Origin: an uncultured Eubacteriales bacterium
Lineage (GTDB): Bacteria > Bacillota > Clostridia > Oscillospirales > Oscillospiraceae
Direction: 5' to 3'
Assembly (NCBI GenBank): GCA_902492005.1
Contig: CABUJV010000038.1
Location: forward strand, 1-18,512
DNA length: 18,512 bases
Shown: positions 1-6,939 of the stretch, in pieces
Layout: the number at the start of each line of letters is the position of its first letter
Position numbering within the stretch: position 1 is the first letter of the stretch
Translations under genes and position numbers: made by a program
Notes under the pieces: generated by a model
Database searches by the model: none
Told to the model about the DNA's origin: nothing
What the model saw: only the letters and a program-made list of their open reading frames with translations

Positions 1-997
1 ACATGCCCCCGCCGCCGCGGAAGCCTCCTCCGCCGCCGAAGCCGCCGCCCCGGAAGCCGCCCCCGCCGAAGGAGCCGCCGGAGCGCCCGCCGAAGCCGCC
101 GCCCCGTCCGGCGCCGCCGCCCCGGGAGGAGCCTCCGCCTCCGCCGAAGAAGGAGCTGCCGCCCATACCGGGTCCGCCCGGCCCCCTGGGGGGACGGGGG
201 GGAGGAGGCGGACGGTGGCGGTGGGGCCGGCCCCAGAAAAGGGGCCGGTAGACATAGGGGGGAGGGGGCATCCCGGGCAGCAGGTAGCGCCGCCGGTAGC
301 GGCTGTAGCGCATACTGTCTAGGATCATGGCGATGAACAGGAGAACGATCAGCAGGAAGAAGACCCCGCCCAGCCCGAAGAAGCCGGCGCCGCGGCTGTA
401 GGGGGCGTCGTAACCGGGACCGGGGACGTAGCCTTGAGCGCCGTTGGGGGCGGCCGCCGCCCCGCCGGAGGCAGCGCCGCCGCTCAGGTCGGAGGCGTAA
501 TAGTTTTCATACCAGGCGTGGACCTGATCGAACATGGCGATGACGGCGTCGTCGTAGTTTCCCGCGTCAAAATCATCCCAGAAGTAGTCGTTGAGCCAGC
601 CGTCCAGCTTGGAGGCGGTGAGACTGTCCTCCAGCCCGCGGCCCACCATGGCCCAGCCCTTGCCCTCGCCCGGGGAGAGCAGGAGGAGAAAGCCGTTGTT
701 GGCGTCGGCGTCTCCGATGCCCCAGGACTGGAAGACCTCGGCGGCGTACTCGTCGGAGTACATGCCGTCCAGAAAGTCCACCGTCACCACCACCAACTGG
801 GCGCCGGTGGCCTCCCACAGGGTTTCATTCTGCCGGACGATATAGTTTTCGGTGTCGCTGGAGAGCACGTCGGCATAGTCGGCCACGTAAAACACGGAGG
901 TGGGCTCCACCACCGCCAGGGCGGCGGGGGAGAGCAGCAGAAGCGTGGACAGAAGGGCTGCCGCCAGACGGGGCAGGAGGTTTCTATGGTTTTTCAA
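1..997 (-). CDS. TPM-domain secreted/membrane protein with Gly-rich tail (stop cut by window edge)
   Basis: Reading on the minus strand from a TTG at 997, the frame stays open to base 2, about 332 residues, and ends GGGGM; only the first base of the stop codon is inside the window. An AAAGGAG site lies 7-8 nt before the TTG. Residues 1-26 form a signal peptide (MKNHRN, Leu/Ala core, then SPAALA). Residues about 30-160 match the TPM fold (VADYADVLS, TGAQLVVVTVDF, WGIGD, NGFLLLLSPGEG). A membrane segment near residues 200-220 (FFLLIVLLFIAMIL) is followed by a Tyr/Arg/Pro-rich stretch and a glycine-serine-phenylalanine tail. This layout is the usual one for membrane TPM proteins. The family is named after phosphatase and photosystem-repair roles, but the bacterial function is unclear. 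It is the last gene of the xpaC-telA-lemA operon. Confidence 0.88.
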   Translation of the reverse strand, partial: MKNHRNLLPRLAAALLSTLLLLSPAALAVVEPTSVFYVADYADVLSSDTENYIVRQNETLWEATGAQLVVVTVDFLDGMYSDEYAAEVFQSWGIGDADANNGFLLLLSPGEGKGWAMVGRGLEDSLTASKLDGWLNDYFWDDFDAGNYDDAVIAMFDQVHAWYENYYASDLSGGAASGGAAAAPNGAQGYVPGPGYDAPYSRGAGFFGLGGVFFLLIVLLFIAMILDSMRYSRYRRRYLLPGMPPPPYVYRPLFWGRPHRHRPPPPPRPPRGPGGPGMGGSSFFGGGGGSSRGGGAGRGGGFGGRSGGSFGGGGFRGGGFGGGGGFRGGGGM

Positions 998-1009
998 GAG
1001 CAGCTCCTT

Positions 1010-1552
1010 TCATCGGTAGGTAGGCAGGGGAGATACGAAGGCCACATGCCGCAGCAGATTGGCCGGGAAGGTCCCCAGAACGTGGTTGTTGAAGTCCAGG
1101 GCTTGGGTGTTGTAGGGGTCCTTGGCGATGCTCAGGGTCCGGGACTGGAGTTCGGAGGAAAAGCCGGAGACGTATTTGGCGTCCTGTTCGGAGAGCGCCT
1201 CATCCGCCAGAGCGTTCAGGACCAGCTCGGCTACCGAGGCCAGGTCGGCCTGGACATAGGGATCGGTGACGTCGGCGGACAGGGCGTCCAGATTGGACTT
1301 CAGGTCGGTCAGGTTGGCGTTGTCGGCGGGGAGATAGCGGCTGGCCACGGTGTAGAGGTTGGCGCAGGTGGCCCGGCGGGCCTCCAGGTCCCCCTTGACC
1401 GAGTGCCCGTCGCCGTAAGCCCCGGTTTCAAAGACCTCCAGAGCGTCGCTGCGCAGACTGGTCAGGGAGCGGTGCGCGCCAAAGACGACGCTGAACAGGA
1501 TGACCAGCACCGTCACCGCCAAAGCCCCCCGGCGCGTGTTCAGAAAGGCCAT
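1010..1552 (-). CDS. lemA: LemA family protein
   Basis: A 180-aa protein with an N-terminal membrane anchor (residues about 9-28, ALAVTVLVILFSVVFG) and a helical domain outside. The C-terminal part carries the LemA signature: DPYNTQALDFNNHVLGTFPANLL, close to the family pattern YNxxVxxFNxxxxxFP. The length is normal for the family. The ATG lies three bases after the telA stop (TGA GCC ATG), so translation is probably coupled, and the TPM gene starts 12 bases after its stop. LemA proteins often pair with TPM proteins in Firmicutes; their molecular role is not established. The FNNHV wording is less canonical than usual, but the fold assignment looks safe. Confidence 0.85.
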   Translation of the reverse strand: MAFLNTRRGALAVTVLVILFSVVFGAHRSLTSLRSDALEVFETGAYGDGHSVKGDLEARRATCANLYTVASRYLPADNANLTDLKSNLDALSADVTDPYVQADLASVAELVLNALADEALSEQDAKYVSGFSSELQSRTLSIAKDPYNTQALDFNNHVLGTFPANLLRHVAFVSPLPTYR

Positions 1553-1555
1553 GGC

Positions 1556-2740
1556 TCAACCCCTCAGCTCCAGGAGCTTCTGCTTGAGCTCACCCTCGAT
1601 GCGGCCCAGCTCCAGCTCAGCCTCCCTGCGCTTCTGGGCGCCCTCTTGCTGGATCTTCATGACCTCGTCCAGGGTGGAGATGAGCTGCTGGTTGGTGTGC
1701 TGCAGGGTCTGGATGTCCACCACGCTGCGCTCGGCCTCCTTGGAGGTCTCGATGGTACCCATCTTCAGCATGTCGGCGTTCTTCTGCAGCAGCTCGTTGG
1801 TCATGTTGGTGACGGCGCTCTGGGCGGCGGTGGCCTGCCGGGAGTGCTCCAAACCCAGGGAGAGCACCATCTGGCTCTTCCACAGGGGGATGGTATTCAC
1901 CAGAGAGGACTGGATCTTTTCCAGCATCAAAGCGTCGTTGTTCTGGATGAGCCGGGTCTGGGGGCCCATCTGGATGGAGATCATCCGGGTCAGCTCCAGG
2001 TCGTGGAGCTTCTTTTCAAACCGGGAGCACAGATTGGCCAGGTCGTTGTAGGCCTGGGCGTCCTCTTGGCTGCCGCTGGCGGCGGCCTTCCGGCGCAGCT
2101 CCTCCAGCTCCACCGAGCGGGTCTTCTCCAGCTTTTTCTTGCCGGCCAGGATATACATGGTCAGCTCCTTGTAATACTTGGTGTTGAGCTCGTACATCTG
2201 GTCCAGCATGGCCACGTCCTTCATCAGAGTGACCTGGTGGTTCTCCAGCACCTCCACGATCTTGTTCACGTTGGTCTCGGCCTTGGCGTACTGGGCCTTC
2301 ATGGCGTTGAGGTCGTTTTTCTTCTTCTGGAAGAAGCCAAAGACCCCTTTTTTCTCCTCCTGCCCAAAGTTCTGCAGCTCGCCCACCAGGCCGGCCAGAG
2401 CGTCGCCCACCTCGCCCAGATCCTTGGTCCGCACCGAATTGAGGGTGTTTTCCGAGAAGGAGGCGATGTTCTTCTGGGCGGCGGCGCCGTACTGGAGGAC
2501 CATGTTGGAGTCGGTGATGTCGATCTTCTCGGAAAAGTCGTTGACCATCTTCCGCTCGGCGTCGGTGAGCTGGCTCTCGTCCAGCTTGACGGCGTGCTCG
2601 TCCCGGGCCTTCTGGACGGCGGCGGCGTCCTCGGCGGTGAGGGTGGGCTCCAGGGTCAGGTTAGGGGCCTGGGGAGCCTGGGCAGCGGCGGTGTCGGGGG
2701 TGAGGGTCAGCTCGGGGGTGAAGTTGGTATTGTCCGTCAT
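1556..2740 (-). CDS. telA: TelA/KlaA-type toxic anion resistance protein
   Basis: A 394-aa soluble, largely helical protein. After a Pro/Ala/Thr-rich N-terminus (residues 1-40) comes the TelA family domain (about 45-385), with FSEKIDITDSNMVLQYG, a KKGVFGFFQKKKNDLNAMKAQY segment, and a long coiled-coil region including LTMYILAGKKKLE and ELRRKAAASGSQEDAQAYND. The C-terminus (KRREAELELGRIEGELKQKL) is also coiled coil. The family was named from plasmid tellurite resistance (KlaA/TelA). Chromosomal copies sit next to xpaC as here and may act in cell-envelope stress. The start has AAAGGATG 8-9 nt upstream and lies 34 nt after the xpaC stop. Tellurite resistance itself is not shown by the sequence. 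Confidence 0.9.
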   Translation of the reverse strand: MTDNTNFTPELTLTPDTAAAQAPQAPNLTLEPTLTAEDAAAVQKARDEHAVKLDESQLTDAERKMVNDFSEKIDITDSNMVLQYGAAAQKNIASFSENTLNSVRTKDLGEVGDALAGLVGELQNFGQEEKKGVFGFFQKKKNDLNAMKAQYAKAETNVNKIVEVLENHQVTLMKDVAMLDQMYELNTKYYKELTMYILAGKKKLEKTRSVELEELRRKAAASGSQEDAQAYNDLANLCSRFEKKLHDLELTRMISIQMGPQTRLIQNNDALMLEKIQSSLVNTIPLWKSQMVLSLGLEHSRQATAAQSAVTNMTNELLQKNADMLKMGTIETSKEAERSVVDIQTLQHTNQQLISTLDEVMKIQQEGAQKRREAELELGRIEGELKQKLLELRG

Positions 2741-2774
2741 ATCGGCGCATCCTTTCTCATATCGTCGGTTCGAT

Positions 2775-3437
2775 TTATTGCTGCTCCGCGCGGAGCGATT
2801 CTCCCGCCAGCCCCTCCCGGGCCAGCATGGTTTCCATTACGGTGATGTCGGTGGAGATATCCAGAGCCTCGTCGCCGAACAGCGCGTCCAACTGCCGGTC
2901 AAAGGCGGTGGCGATGGTGTCCATCATGGTTTCGATTTTGCCCATGGTGCCGTCGATGTTGGCGCCGGAGACTCCTGCGGCGTCCATGCGGTCATAGGCG
3001 TTGAGGAGCTTCAGCGTGGTGGGCAGGTAGTAGTTCAGAAACTTGCGGATCTGGGGCAGCTTCCGGGGGTGCTCCACCACGTGGGCAATGATCTTGGCGG
3101 TGACGGCCTCCATGTGGTCGATCTGGGCCGAGATCTTGGGGTCCTCGATGCTGTCGTTGAGCCGGTGCATCTCAGACAGGGCCAGGTCCCGCTGCCGGAT
3201 CAGCTCGTCCAGCTCGGGGCTGCCGGTGGTGACGGGCTCGGGTTCCGGCTCGGGGTCTGGGATGGTGAAGGTCTTGTCCGGGCAGAGCTTTTTGACCACC
3301 AGGTAAGCGGCGATGGACAGCCCGGCGGCCGCGAGGAAATGGATGAGCTTGTACAGGGGCAGGAACAGTCCGAAGACCAGCCAGACCAGCCCCACGGCAT
3401 AGACCGGCCAGGGGGACTTTTTTACGATGTTCGCCAT
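2775..3437 (-). CDS. xpaC: XpaC family membrane protein
   Basis: A 220-aa protein. Residues about 12-50 hold two hydrophobic segments (VYAVGLVWLVFGLFLPLY and LIHFLAAAGLSIAAYLVV), followed by a Pro-Glu repeat linker (PDPEPEPEP) and a helical domain with the XpaC hallmark LPQIRKFLNYYLPTTLKLLNAYDRM. The family name comes from a Bacillus subtilis locus linked to hydrolysis of a chromogenic phosphate; the real function is unknown. It is the first gene of a four-gene operon with telA, lemA and the TPM gene. A perfect AAGGAGG lies 5-6 nt before the ATG, and a sigma-A promoter lies 30 bp further up. Confidence 0.9.
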   Translation of the reverse strand: MANIVKKSPWPVYAVGLVWLVFGLFLPLYKLIHFLAAAGLSIAAYLVVKKLCPDKTFTIPDPEPEPEPVTTGSPELDELIRQRDLALSEMHRLNDSIEDPKISAQIDHMEAVTAKIIAHVVEHPRKLPQIRKFLNYYLPTTLKLLNAYDRMDAAGVSGANIDGTMGKIETMMDTIATAFDRQLDALFGDEALDISTDITVMETMLAREGLAGESLRAEQQ

Positions 3438-3466
3438 AACTGCCTCCTTAAATGAGATACAAAAAT

Positions 3467-3495
3467 ATTGTACCCTTCCCGTGGGGTGGTGTCAA
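3467..3495 (-). promoter_or_regulatory. sigma-A promoter of the xpaC operon
   Basis: On the minus strand: TTGACA (3495-3490), a 17-bp spacer, then TACAAT (3472-3467). The xpaC ATG follows at 3437 behind AAGGAGG. Both hexamers are near consensus. Confidence 0.82.
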
Positions 3496-3505
3496 TCCCA
3501 CACCA

Positions 3506-3534
3506 TTGACACAGGGGGGAAAAATCATTATGAT
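3506..3534 (+). promoter_or_regulatory. sigma-A promoter of the threonine dehydratase gene
   Basis: TTGACA (3506-3511), exactly 17 bp, TATGAT (3529-3534), followed by an AAGGGAG ribosome site at 3566-3572 and the ATG at 3582. Its -35 box is 10 bp from the -35 box of the opposing xpaC promoter. Confidence 0.85.
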
Positions 3535-3581
3535 ATAAGGAATACCGAAGCTTCAGCCAGAGAGTAAGGGAGACGTTGTCC

Positions 3582-4802
3582 ATGATGCAGTTAGAAGATT
3601 TTAAGGCGGCCCGCAGTGTCCTGTCCGGCGTGATCCGGCCCACGCCGCTGGTCCACTCCACCGCTTTTTCCAAGGCCACAGAGAATCACGTATACATCAA
3701 GCCGGAGAACCTGCAGGTCACGGGAGCCTATAAGATCCGGGGGGCCTACTACAAGATCAGCACCCTCACCCAGGAGGAGAAGGATCGGGGACTGGTCACC
3801 GCCTCCGCCGGCAACCACGCCCAGGGAGTGGCCTATGCCGCCCAGCACGCCGGGGTGAGCGCCACGGTGGTGATGCCCACCACCACTCCGCTGGTGAAGG
3901 TGAACAACACCAAGGACTACGGGGCCAACGTGGTGCTCCGGGGAGCCACCTTCGACGATGCCGCCGAGCTGGCCGCCCAGCTCTCCGAGACGGAGGGCTA
4001 TACCTATGTCCACCCCTTCAACGACCCGGTGCTGGCCACCGGCCAGGGCACCATCGCCTATGAGATCTTCTCCGACCTGCCCGACGTGGACATCATCCTG
4101 GTGCCTGTCGGCGGCGGCGGACTGGCCGCGGGGGTGTCCACCCTGGCCAAGCTGCTCAACCCCAATGTAAAGGTCATCGGGGTGGAGCCCACCGGGGCGG
4201 CCTCCATGCGCGCCAGCCTGGACGCGGGCCATATCGTCACCCTGCCCAGCGTGGACACCATCGCCGACGGCGTGGCGGTCAAGACGCCCGGGGACAAGAT
4301 CTTCCCCTACATCCAGCAGAATCTGGACGACATCCTCACCATTGACGACGGAGAGTTGGTGGACGCCTTCCTGGACATGATGGAAAAGCACAAGATGATC
4401 GTGGAGAACGCCGGGCTGCTGACCATCGCCGCCCTGAGGCATTTGGGCTGCAAGGGGAAAAACGTGGTGCCCATCCTCTCGGGGGGCAACATGGACGTCA
4501 TTACTGTGGCCTCGCTGGTGCAGCACGGCCTGGTCCGCCGGGGGAGGGTGTTCACCTTCTCGGTGCAGCTCCCCGACCGGCCCGGCGAGCTGGTCCGGGT
4601 GGCCGAGCTGGTGGCGGGCCTCAACGGCAACATCATCAAGCTGGAGCACAACCAATTCGTCAACATCAACCGGCAGGCCGGCGTGGAGCTCCGGGTCACC
4701 CTGGAGGCCTTCGGCATGAGCCACAAGGCAGAGATCATGGACGCCCTCCAGAGTGCGGGCTACGACGCCAAAGAGGTCATGCCAAACAACCTATACGACT
4801 GA
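3582..4802 (+). CDS. ilvA: Threonine ammonia-lyase (dehydratase) with ACT domain
   Basis: A 406-aa PLP enzyme converting threonine to 2-oxobutanoate and ammonia. Lys51 in GAYKIRGA is the expected Schiff-base lysine, SAGNHAQG (75-82) binds substrate, and VPVGGGGLAAG (tetraglycine 177-180) holds the PLP phosphate. Residues about 323-395 are a single ACT domain (FTFSVQLPDRPGELVRVAEL), the medium form lying between short catabolic TdcB and long two-ACT biosynthetic IlvA. The ACT domain suggests amino-acid control. I chose ATG 3582 because AAGGGAG is 9 nt upstream; an in-frame TTG at 3576 is too close to it and ATG 3585 is an alternative. The gene stands alone with its own promoter. Oxobutanoate could feed isoleucine synthesis, for which ilvD is also in the window, or fermentation. 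Confidence 0.93.
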   Translation: MMQLEDFKAARSVLSGVIRPTPLVHSTAFSKATENHVYIKPENLQVTGAYKIRGAYYKISTLTQEEKDRGLVTASAGNHAQGVAYAAQHAGVSATVVMPTTTPLVKVNNTKDYGANVVLRGATFDDAAELAAQLSETEGYTYVHPFNDPVLATGQGTIAYEIFSDLPDVDIILVPVGGGGLAAGVSTLAKLLNPNVKVIGVEPTGAASMRASLDAGHIVTLPSVDTIADGVAVKTPGDKIFPYIQQNLDDILTIDDGELVDAFLDMMEKHKMIVENAGLLTIAALRHLGCKGKNVVPILSGGNMDVITVASLVQHGLVRRGRVFTFSVQLPDRPGELVRVAELVAGLNGNIIKLEHNQFVNINRQAGVELRVTLEAFGMSHKAEIMDALQSAGYDAKEVMPNNLYD

Positions 4803-4829
4803 CCGGGCCTGTCCCATTCCAGACCTGCT

Positions 4830-4859
4830 GCTGTCCCCCGGGCGAGCCCGGGGGACAGC
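4830..4859 (+). terminator. Perfect GC hairpin after the threonine dehydratase gene
   Basis: A 13-bp perfect stem (4830-4842 with 4847-4859; arms GCTGTCCCCCGGG and its complement) with loop CGAG, 27 bp after the stop. No T-run follows (TATCTGAAAA), so it may be an RNA 3'-end stabiliser or a weak or factor-assisted terminator. Confidence 0.6.
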
Positions 4860-5122
4860 TATCTGAAAAGCGGCGGGACCGTCCGGACGCCGGATGCCGG
4901 CAGGATTCGGGAGAACCGGGTGTCCAAGGGGGAGACCGCAGGCCGACCGTGGCCATGCCGCGGCGCCGGAGAGGCGCGCCTCCTCTTTTGCTGCGGCCCC
5001 GCCGCTTGCTGTATCCTATGCCGCGGGGGAGCCGGGGGTGCCCGGCGGGTGGACCGGCCGCGAGCCCGTACTTGGCATCATACGGCAATTCCGTGAGGAT
5101 GACCTTAAGGAGAGATGAAAAG
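4860..5122 (+). other. GC-rich gene-free stretch before rpe
   Basis: No convincing gene in any frame. The longer open frames here are extensions of rpe or antisense frames with Arg/Pro/Gly-biased products. It contains short GC hairpins (GCGCC-GGAGA-GGCGC near 4963-4977 and CCGGG-GGTG-CCCGG near 5032-5045). A weak promoter candidate is TTGCTG (4988-4993), 18 bp, TATCCT (5012-5017). The rpe ribosome site AAGGAGAG is at 5107-5114. No known riboswitch or T-box motif is recognisable. Confidence 0.4.
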
Positions 5123-5770
5123 ATGCTTAAAATTGCCCCATCCATTTTGTCTGCGGATTTCTGCAATCTGGAGCGGGATATCCGGCGGGTTTCCTCCGCC
5201 GATTGGCTCCACGTGGACGTGATGGACGGCATGTTCGTGCCCAACATCACCATCGGCGTGCCGGTGGTGGAGTCCATCCGCAAGCACACCGACCTGTTCC
5301 TGGACGTCCACCTGATGGTGGAGAAGCCGGGCCGGTGTATTGAAGCCTTCGCCAGGGCGGGGGCCGGTCTGCTTTCGGTCCACCTGGAGGCCGACCTGCC
5401 CCCCTTTATCAAGGAGGCCCTCCATACGATGGACCAGTGCGGAGTAAAAAAGGCGGTGGCCCTGCGGCCCATCACCGCCGCCGAGGCGGTGCTGCCCTAT
5501 CTGGAGCTGGGGGTGGACCTGGTGCTGGTAATGACGGTGGAGCCCGGCTTCGGCGGGCAGAAGTTCATGGCCGACCAGCTCCCCAAAATCGCGGCCATCC
5601 GGCGCTACATTGAGCAGTACCGGCCCGGCTGCGATCTGGAGGTGGACGGCGGCATCAACGCCCAGACCGCCCGGCAGGTCATCGCCGCCGGCGCCAATGT
5701 GCTGGTGGCGGGCTCCGCCGTGTATGGCGCGGATGACCCTGCCGCCGCCATCGCCGCCCTGAGAGGGTAA
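5123..5770 (+). CDS. rpe: Ribulose-phosphate 3-epimerase
   Basis: A 215-aa TIM-barrel enzyme interconverting ribulose 5-phosphate and xylulose 5-phosphate in the pentose phosphate pathway. Family motifs are all present: IAPSILSADF at the N-terminus, HVDVMDGMFVPNIT (His30 and Asp32 as metal ligands, Asp35 near the active site), DVHLMV (His63), MTVEPGFGGQKF (phosphate loop) and VDGGIN (Asp175). The length is close to the usual 220 aa. The ATG at 5123 has AAGGAGAG 8 nt upstream. An ATG at 5115 is out of frame, and the in-frame extension upstream to 4949 is Arg/Pro-rich and has no family similarity. recR follows after 29 bp, so the two are probably co-transcribed. Confidence 0.95.
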   Translation: MLKIAPSILSADFCNLERDIRRVSSADWLHVDVMDGMFVPNITIGVPVVESIRKHTDLFLDVHLMVEKPGRCIEAFARAGAGLLSVHLEADLPPFIKEALHTMDQCGVKKAVALRPITAAEAVLPYLELGVDLVLVMTVEPGFGGQKFMADQLPKIAAIRRYIEQYRPGCDLEVDGGINAQTARQVIAAGANVLVAGSAVYGADDPAAAIAALRG

Positions 5771-5799
5771 AATCCCACGACGTTTGGAGGAAACCCCTG

Positions 5800-6402
5800 A
5801 TGCAGTATTTTCCGCCCGCCCTGGAGCGGCTCACCGAGCAGTTTGCCCGCCTGCCCGGCATCGGACGCAAAAGCGCCCAGCGGCTGGCCTTTTTCGTGCT
5901 CTCCCAGCCGGAGGAGGACGCCCGGGCCTTTGCCGACGCCATCGTGGCGGCGAAACGGTCCATCTCTCTGTGTCCCGTGTGCCAGAACCTGACCGAAGGA
6001 GAGGGTCCCTGCGCCATCTGCCGGAACGAGAAACGGGACGGCGGGTTGGTGTGCGTGGTGGCCGATCCCAAGGACGTGGTGGCCCTGGAGCGGGCCCGGG
6101 AGTATGGCGGGCGTTACCATGTGCTCCACGGGGTCATCTCCCCCATGAACCATGTGGGGCCCGACGACCTGCACATCAAGGAGCTGATGGAGCGGGTGTC
6201 CGGCGGAGAGGTGCGGGAGGTCATCATGGCCACCAACCCGGATACGGAGGGGGAGGCCACCGCCATGTACCTGTCCCGCCTGCTGAAGCCCTTTGGGGTG
6301 AAAGTGACCCGGCTGGCCTACGGCGTGCCGGTGGGGGGCCATCTGGAGTACGCCGACGACGCCACCCTCATGCGGGCCCTGGAGGGCCGGAGAGAGATGT
6401 AA
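5800..6402 (+). CDS. recR: Recombination mediator protein RecR
   Basis: A 200-aa protein of normal length. The N-terminal helix-hairpin-helix is RLPGIGRKSAQRLAF (17-31). A four-cysteine zinc finger lies at Cys58, Cys61, Cys71 and Cys74 (CPVCQN and CAIC). The Toprim domain covers about 80-175 (VVADPKDVVALER and ATNPDTEGEATAMYLSRLL), and the C-terminus has LAYGVPVGGHLEYADDATL. RecR works with RecO/RecF to load RecA on gapped DNA. Its usual neighbours dnaX and ybaB are absent; here it follows rpe at 29 bp. The ribosome site TTTGGAGG is 10 nt before the ATG. The stop codon TAA overlaps the A-run of the downstream terminator. Confidence 0.96.
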   Translation: MQYFPPALERLTEQFARLPGIGRKSAQRLAFFVLSQPEEDARAFADAIVAAKRSISLCPVCQNLTEGEGPCAICRNEKRDGGLVCVVADPKDVVALERAREYGGRYHVLHGVISPMNHVGPDDLHIKELMERVSGGEVREVIMATNPDTEGEATAMYLSRLLKPFGVKVTRLAYGVPVGGHLEYADDATLMRALEGRREM

Positions 6403-6435
6403 AAAGGGCGCTGCAATGGCTGCAGCGCCCTTTTT
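6401..6435. terminator. Bidirectional intrinsic terminator between recR and a 67-aa gene
   Basis: A perfect 10-bp stem GGGCGCTGCA (6406-6415) pairs with 6421-6430 across a 5-nt loop. It is flanked by AAAAA (6401-6405) and TTTTT (6431-6435), so it can stop transcription from recR and from the convergent small gene ending at 6443. Confidence 0.92.
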
Positions 6436-6442
6436 CCGTGCG

Positions 6443-6646
6443 CTAGAAAAGAAGCTCCTGAATATCTGCTATTTTTTGGCGGTCGGACAGATGATCATTG
6501 CAGGCAATATCTGCAACCTGCTGCAAGGTTTGTTCGCCCGCCCCATGAAGCGTATGCTTGAATTCCTGCATGTCCAGCCCGGGAATTTCAATGGTGAGCG
6601 TCCCCTTGCGCAACAGTTCAGCCAGAACGATTCGCAGCCACTTCAT
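6443..6646 (-). CDS. Small protein of unknown function (67 aa)
   Basis: I do not recognise a named family. The predicted product starts MKWLRIVLAELLRKGTLTIEIPGLDM and continues as an amphipathic helical protein ending IADIQELLF. It has no membrane segment or signal peptide. Reality is supported by a GGGGTGATG ribosome site before ATG 6646, a recognisable promoter (TTTACA-18 bp-TATAAA, 6709-6680), and a bidirectional terminator directly after its stop. An in-frame TTG at 6661 is possible but lies before the ribosome site. It is transcribed away from the RHH gene at 6737, and the two share a regulatory region of about 90 bp, suggesting a joint circuit. Confidence 0.62.
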   Translation of the reverse strand: MKWLRIVLAELLRKGTLTIEIPGLDMQEFKHTLHGAGEQTLQQVADIACNDHLSDRQKIADIQELLF

Positions 6647-6662
6647 AACATCACCCCGCAAT

Positions 6663-6727
6663 ACAAAATGTCTTGCTTATTTATATCATGGATTGCATTA
6701 CGTTGTAAATGACAAAATGTAATACAT
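6663..6727. repeat. Repeats and palindromes between the two divergent small genes
   Basis: The 9-mer ACAAAATGT occurs at 6663-6671 and again at 6712-6720, 49 bp apart. Between and beside them are the palindromes TTAC-GTT-GTAA (6698-6708) and ATGTA-A-TACAT (6717-6727). Such short dyads are a plausible operator for the RHH protein encoded at 6737, but this is inference. Confidence 0.5.
6680..6709 (-). promoter_or_regulatory. Candidate promoter of the 67-aa gene
   Basis: Minus strand TTTACA (6709-6704), 18-bp spacer, TATAAA (6685-6680). Moderate match to sigma-A consensus, correctly placed about 35-60 bp before the ATG at 6646. Confidence 0.5.
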
Positions 6728-6736
6728 GGTGATGAA

Positions 6737-6922
6737 ATGAAAAAATTTAAGCTGCCGGCGGTTCCACAGAGCACATCAAAATCCATCCGGTTTCCCAATG
6801 AGGTGATCGAGCAGGTAGAGCAGGCGATCCGTGGCACGGAGGTGACCTTCTCCGCCTTCGTCATCGAGGCCACGCGCGTAGCGCTGGAGAATTTGAGAGA
6901 AGAACACGACGGGGCGGATTGA
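6737..6922 (+). CDS. Ribbon-helix-helix (Arc-like) DNA-binding protein
   Basis: A 61-aa protein. The core KSIRFPNEVIEQVEQAIRGTEVTFSAFVIEATRVALENL fits the RHH pattern: a short beta strand (KSIRFP), a first helix (EVIEQVEQAIRG), a turn (TEVTFS) and a second helix (AFVIEATRVALENL). RHH proteins bind DNA as dimers through the strand and often regulate their own promoter; small ones also serve as antitoxins. It is divergent from the 67-aa gene with palindromes between them. The ribosome site GGTGATG is weak. The stop codon TGA lies at the tip of a long hairpin shared with the convergent asparaginase operon. Confidence 0.78.
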   Translation: MKKFKLPAVPQSTSKSIRFPNEVIEQVEQAIRGTEVTFSAFVIEATRVALENLREEHDGAD

Positions 6923-6938
6923 ATCCGCCCCGTTGTGT
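6904..6938. terminator. Shared hairpin between convergent RHH and asparaginase genes
   Basis: A 17-bp stem with one G.T pair (6904-6920 with 6922-6938; core ACGGGGCGGATT with AATCCGCCCCGT). It overlaps the RHH stop codon (6920-6922) and ends one base before the asparaginase stop at 6940. T-runs are poor on both sides, so it may work by strong pairing or as a collision barrier. Confidence 0.7.
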
Positions 6939-6939
6939 C

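Noticed and set aside
3..251. Proline-rich 82-aa plus-strand frame
   Set aside because: It is the antisense of the glycine-rich tail of the TPM protein; Gly codons read backwards give Pro.
434..2845. An 803-codon plus-strand frame
   Set aside because: It lies antisense over lemA, telA and the TPM gene. Its product is a Gly/Val/Leu/His-rich mixture without domains, as expected opposite GC-rich genes, whereas the minus-strand frames carry clear families and ribosome sites.
3591..4724. Long minus-strand frame opposite the threonine dehydratase gene
   Set aside because: It is a shadow rich in Gly, His, Val and Asp with no motif; the opposite strand has a complete PLP enzyme, promoter and ribosome site.
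4949..5122. Upstream extension of the rpe frame
   Set aside because: It gives an Arg/Pro-rich leader unlike any epimerase; ATG 5123 has an ideal ribosome site and the standard N-terminus.
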